Origin: Chromera velia
Lineage: Eukaryota; Sar; Chromeraceae
Length of the DNA: 36,367 nucleotides
Assembly: GCA_018398765.1 (NCBI GenBank)
Contig: JAHBMJ010002475.1
Span: forward strand, 13,582-49,948
Direction of reading: 5' to 3'
A model generated the notes under the pieces. The model saw only the letters and a program-made list of their open reading frames with translations. It was not told the origin of the DNA and did not search any database. Both the position numbers and the translations under genes were made by a program. Within the stretch, counting starts at the first letter, position 1; each line of letters begins with the position of its first letter. Shown piece after piece: positions 34,727 to 36,367 of this stretch.

Positions 34727-35239
34727 CTCTTCCTTTCTTTCTTCCTTCCTTTCTTTCTTTGGTGCTTGCTTCGGACTACAGCTTCGGTTTTGAGAAACTG
34801 AGACATATGGCAGGAAAATGATGAACTTGATGCGTTAATAATTAGACATAAACATCATCTATCTTGAGTGTTGTTCTTCTTACCATCTCCTCCTTTCTCA
34901 TACACAAATGCACCAATCAATGCAGGAAAGTCGATCGACTACGAGAAGGAGGGCGCGTGGCACGCTGCAACAGACCAGTACGACCTGTGTGCCCTCTGCG
35001 GGGATGTGTGGCCATATCCTCCTGCGCGGGTGGGTAGGGGAGGTGACCGCTCCTTCACTTGCCAGTCACCCGCTTCCTGGCTGAATCACTCACTCCCTTT
35101 ATCGCCGACTCACTGTTTAGTCCTTCAAGCCCTTCCTTCGACGATTCCGTTCTCTCTCGTTTCGCTCCCCCCTCTTTCTGACGGTTTGACGACCTTCCCC
35201 TCCCCTTCCATAGCTATTTTTCTCTTCCGTGTCTGCACC

Positions 35240-35275
<36 letters not shown>

Positions 35276-36367
35276 TGTGTGTCTTTCTGCATGGTGTACG
35301 CAGGAGGTTCACTTGGCTGACGAGAAGAACGCCTTATGGGTACTGCCGCACATTGCAAATGTCAGTCAGTTAGTGAGTCAGTGGCTCTGGCAGGATCGAA
35401 CAGTCGGTTGGGGAAAAATATCCGAAGGTGTGAAGCTTCTGCTGCCCCTCTGGTTTGAGAAAGAAAGAAAAAAGAAAGAAAGAAAGAAAGAAAGAAAGTA
35501 GGTACAAAGGCATCAAAAAGAAGAGAGATCGTCTACTTGATTAGCGGATGGATTGTGTGATTGATTCATCTCTTTTGCTTCTCTGTTTTGTTTCGCGACC
35601 GTCTTTCTCGCCAGCGACCGTTGGGACTCTGCTGTTGCATGGTCGTGTCTCAACTCCTCTTGGATCCTTTCCGTTTCTCTTTCTCTCCTTCCTTCTTTGC
35701 CCTACCCCCCCCTGAGCGTCTCCACTCCTCCATTTCTCGACCGTCCCCCTGTCCCTTTGTTTCTGCACGACACTCTCTGTTCCTCTCTCTCTCTGTCTGT
35801 GTGCTCCTTTCTCTCAGTGGGTTTCCGTCTGCGGGAAGGGACAGGGGATCGCCAGCAATCCTTTCAACCTCTCGGGAGTCGAGGGACTCACATTGGTCTG
35901 TCTGTCTGTCTGTCTGCCTTTCCGAAGTAAGAATGATTTTTTTTTATTGTTTGTTAGTTTGAACGAGGTGCGCATGAATGAGCAGCTTGGACCAGCGTGC
36001 CAATAAAGTTTGATCTCGTCGTGCAGCAAAAAGGGGCCACCAGCACCGAATGCACTTCTGTACACACGCTCTCTCTCTCTCTCACACACACACACAGAGA
36101 GAGAGAAAGAGAGAGGGAGAAAGAGAAAACGAAAAGTGTGGAAAAGTCAAAAATTCACGCTGCTGGTTCCACTGAGGGGGAAGGGGGAAAGGGCAAGTGC
36201 GGCTTGAGATACAAGAGAGGAAGGAAAACGAGTGCGCTCAAACGATCGAGCGAGCAAAGCGAGAAGAGGAAAAGCCGTATGTGCAGACGCGCATGTACGG
36301 CGCAAAGGCAGGGGGATCGCATCATCCTCTTTGTTCTTTCTTCACGTTTTCCTCCACTTTCATTTAT
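26967..36367 (+). CDS. Unknown large protein with degenerate ZZ finger (partial)
   Basis: I do not recognise the whole protein. Exons: 26967-27275, 27567-27989, 28849-29025, 29661-29750, 30465-30933, 31425-31507, 31738-31821, 32070-32129, 32346-34149, 34926-35029, 35304-35360, 35818-35895 and 36027 to the edge. Every junction agrees in phase; about 1,360 residues so far. The ATG has an in-frame TGA just upstream, and the start MGSSLSC fits N-myristoylation (Gly2, Ser6) with a palmitoylatable Cys7. Exon 2 has an Ala-rich helix-like half after a Lys/Pro-rich part. The exon at 31738 has paired cysteines ([11 protein letters not shown]). The 32346 exon gives ~600 residues, mostly Lys/Glu-rich, probably a charged helix or disordered linker. 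At its end and across the next junction lies [15 protein letters not shown]...QYDLCALCG, a ZZ-type finger keeping the first and last CxxC but lacking the middle pair. The final exon stays open for 341 bases and is basic, so the gene leaves the window. Low-complexity frames on the other strand are shadows. Confidence 0.7.
28090..28365 (+). repeat. (TGTC)n arrays with recurrent purine spacers
   Basis: Three TGTC arrays (about 28091-28130, 28176-28236 and 28280-28324), then TGCC units, are separated by purine-rich spacers. One contains AGAAAAGACGATATAGTCTG, the same word found in the IQCH-like gene's intron near 16908 and 17048. Two others share CATGAAGAA...GAGGG...AAAC...TCTG. The array lies in the intron 27990-28848 of the right-hand gene. 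Confidence 0.9.
28469..28522 (+). repeat. Compound (CT)n(GT)n repeat, intronic
   Basis: A (CT)n run at 28469-28488 is followed by (GT)n to about 28520, in the same intron as the TGTC arrays. Confidence 0.95.
30028..30166 (+). repeat. 18-bp minisatellite, about seven units
   Basis: Units of the form TCTGCTTCCGTTTCGCCT repeat about seven times. Unit differences are T/G and T/C at single positions. One plus frame reads Ser-Ala-Ser-Val-Ser-Pro repeats and the minus strand reads Glu-Ala-Glu-Gly-Glu-Thr repeats. It falls inside the modelled intron 29751-30464 of the right-hand gene, so it is treated as non-coding here. Confidence 0.85.
30974..31115 (+). repeat. (CCCT)n then (TTTC)n array, intronic
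   Basis: CCCT units at 30976-31010 are followed by a T run and TTTC units to about 31110. They lie in the intron 30934-31424. A frame reads through into a Cys-containing peptide ([12 protein letters not shown]) near 31165, but no acceptor leads into it. Confidence 0.85.
34161..34770 (+). repeat. Long pyrimidine tract: (CCCT)n, (TTTC)n, (TTCC)n
   Basis: CCCT units at 34167-34203 are followed, from about 34336 to 34760, by over 400 bases of TTTC and TTCC units with almost no purine on the plus strand. The segment with CCTTTCGTCC near 34377 is echoed near 34536 (CCTTTCGTGC), so part is a ~160 bp internal duplication. It fills most of the intron between the two halves of the ZZ-like finger. Confidence 0.9.
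35241..35277 (+). repeat. (TTTC)n microsatellite, intronic
   Basis: This short TTTC run is in the intron 35030-35303 of the right-hand gene. A matching purine array (AAAG units) lies at 35459-35499 in the next intron. Confidence 0.9.

Noticed and set aside
34237-34821. Long ORFs on both strands rich in Phe/Ser/Leu or Lys/Glu/Arg
   Set aside because: They are translations of TTTC/TTCC repeats, open in several frames at once.
1-36367. tRNA or rRNA genes, CRISPR arrays, telomere repeats, transposase or reverse transcriptase genes
   Set aside because: I looked for them and saw none; repeats here are microsatellites and minisatellites without the spacer structure of a CRISPR array.

Overview
The window is nuclear DNA of a eukaryote with many introns. 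Coding exons have roughly balanced base composition. Introns and spacers are full of microsatellites: (CT)n, (GT)n, (TTTC)n, (TGTC)n, (ATTC)n. There is one assembly gap (N, 15596-16367). Introns are mostly 75-900 bases, acceptors are nearly all TGCAG, and proteins carry long low-complexity insertions. This style, together with an IQCH-type flagellar/sperm-associated gene, suits a large-genome flagellated protist; I favour a chromerid alveolate such as Chromera velia. That assignment is inference from style, not from a diagnostic marker.

Layout. 1-5165 has no convincing gene: an AT-rich stretch, a ~430 bp tandem duplication (902-1812), TA, ATTC and AC arrays, and weak scraps of possible coding sequence. 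5166-8162 is a minus-strand gene of three phase-consistent exons encoding ~720 residues of unknown function. A 656-base divergent spacer follows. 8819-13624 is a plus-strand gene of six exons for an ~870-residue divergent TFIIB/BRF-family transcription factor. An AT-rich spacer follows. 14680-26042 is a plus-strand gene of at least 16 exons for an IQCH-like protein (two IQ motifs, then an IQCH-type ATP-grasp region); one part falls in or beside the gap. A second AT-rich spacer holds 11-bp and 72-bp tandem repeats. 26967 to the right edge is a plus-strand gene of at least 13 exons, with a possible N-myristoylation signal, a 600-residue Lys/Glu-rich exon and a degenerate ZZ-type zinc finger; it is still open at 36367.

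Exons were placed by hand from splice sites, reading-frame phase and, for two genes, family resemblance. Phases agree across nearly all junctions, which is the main support. The most unusual feature is the splice-site grammar: 28 of 34 modelled donors read GTNNGT, 20 of 34 have C at +3, and many introns begin with a period-4 array (GTCA, GTCG, GTCT or GTGG repeats) that grows directly out of the donor. Several acceptors follow GCTT or GCAT arrays. The genes look unrelated in function; nothing suggests an operon or cluster.
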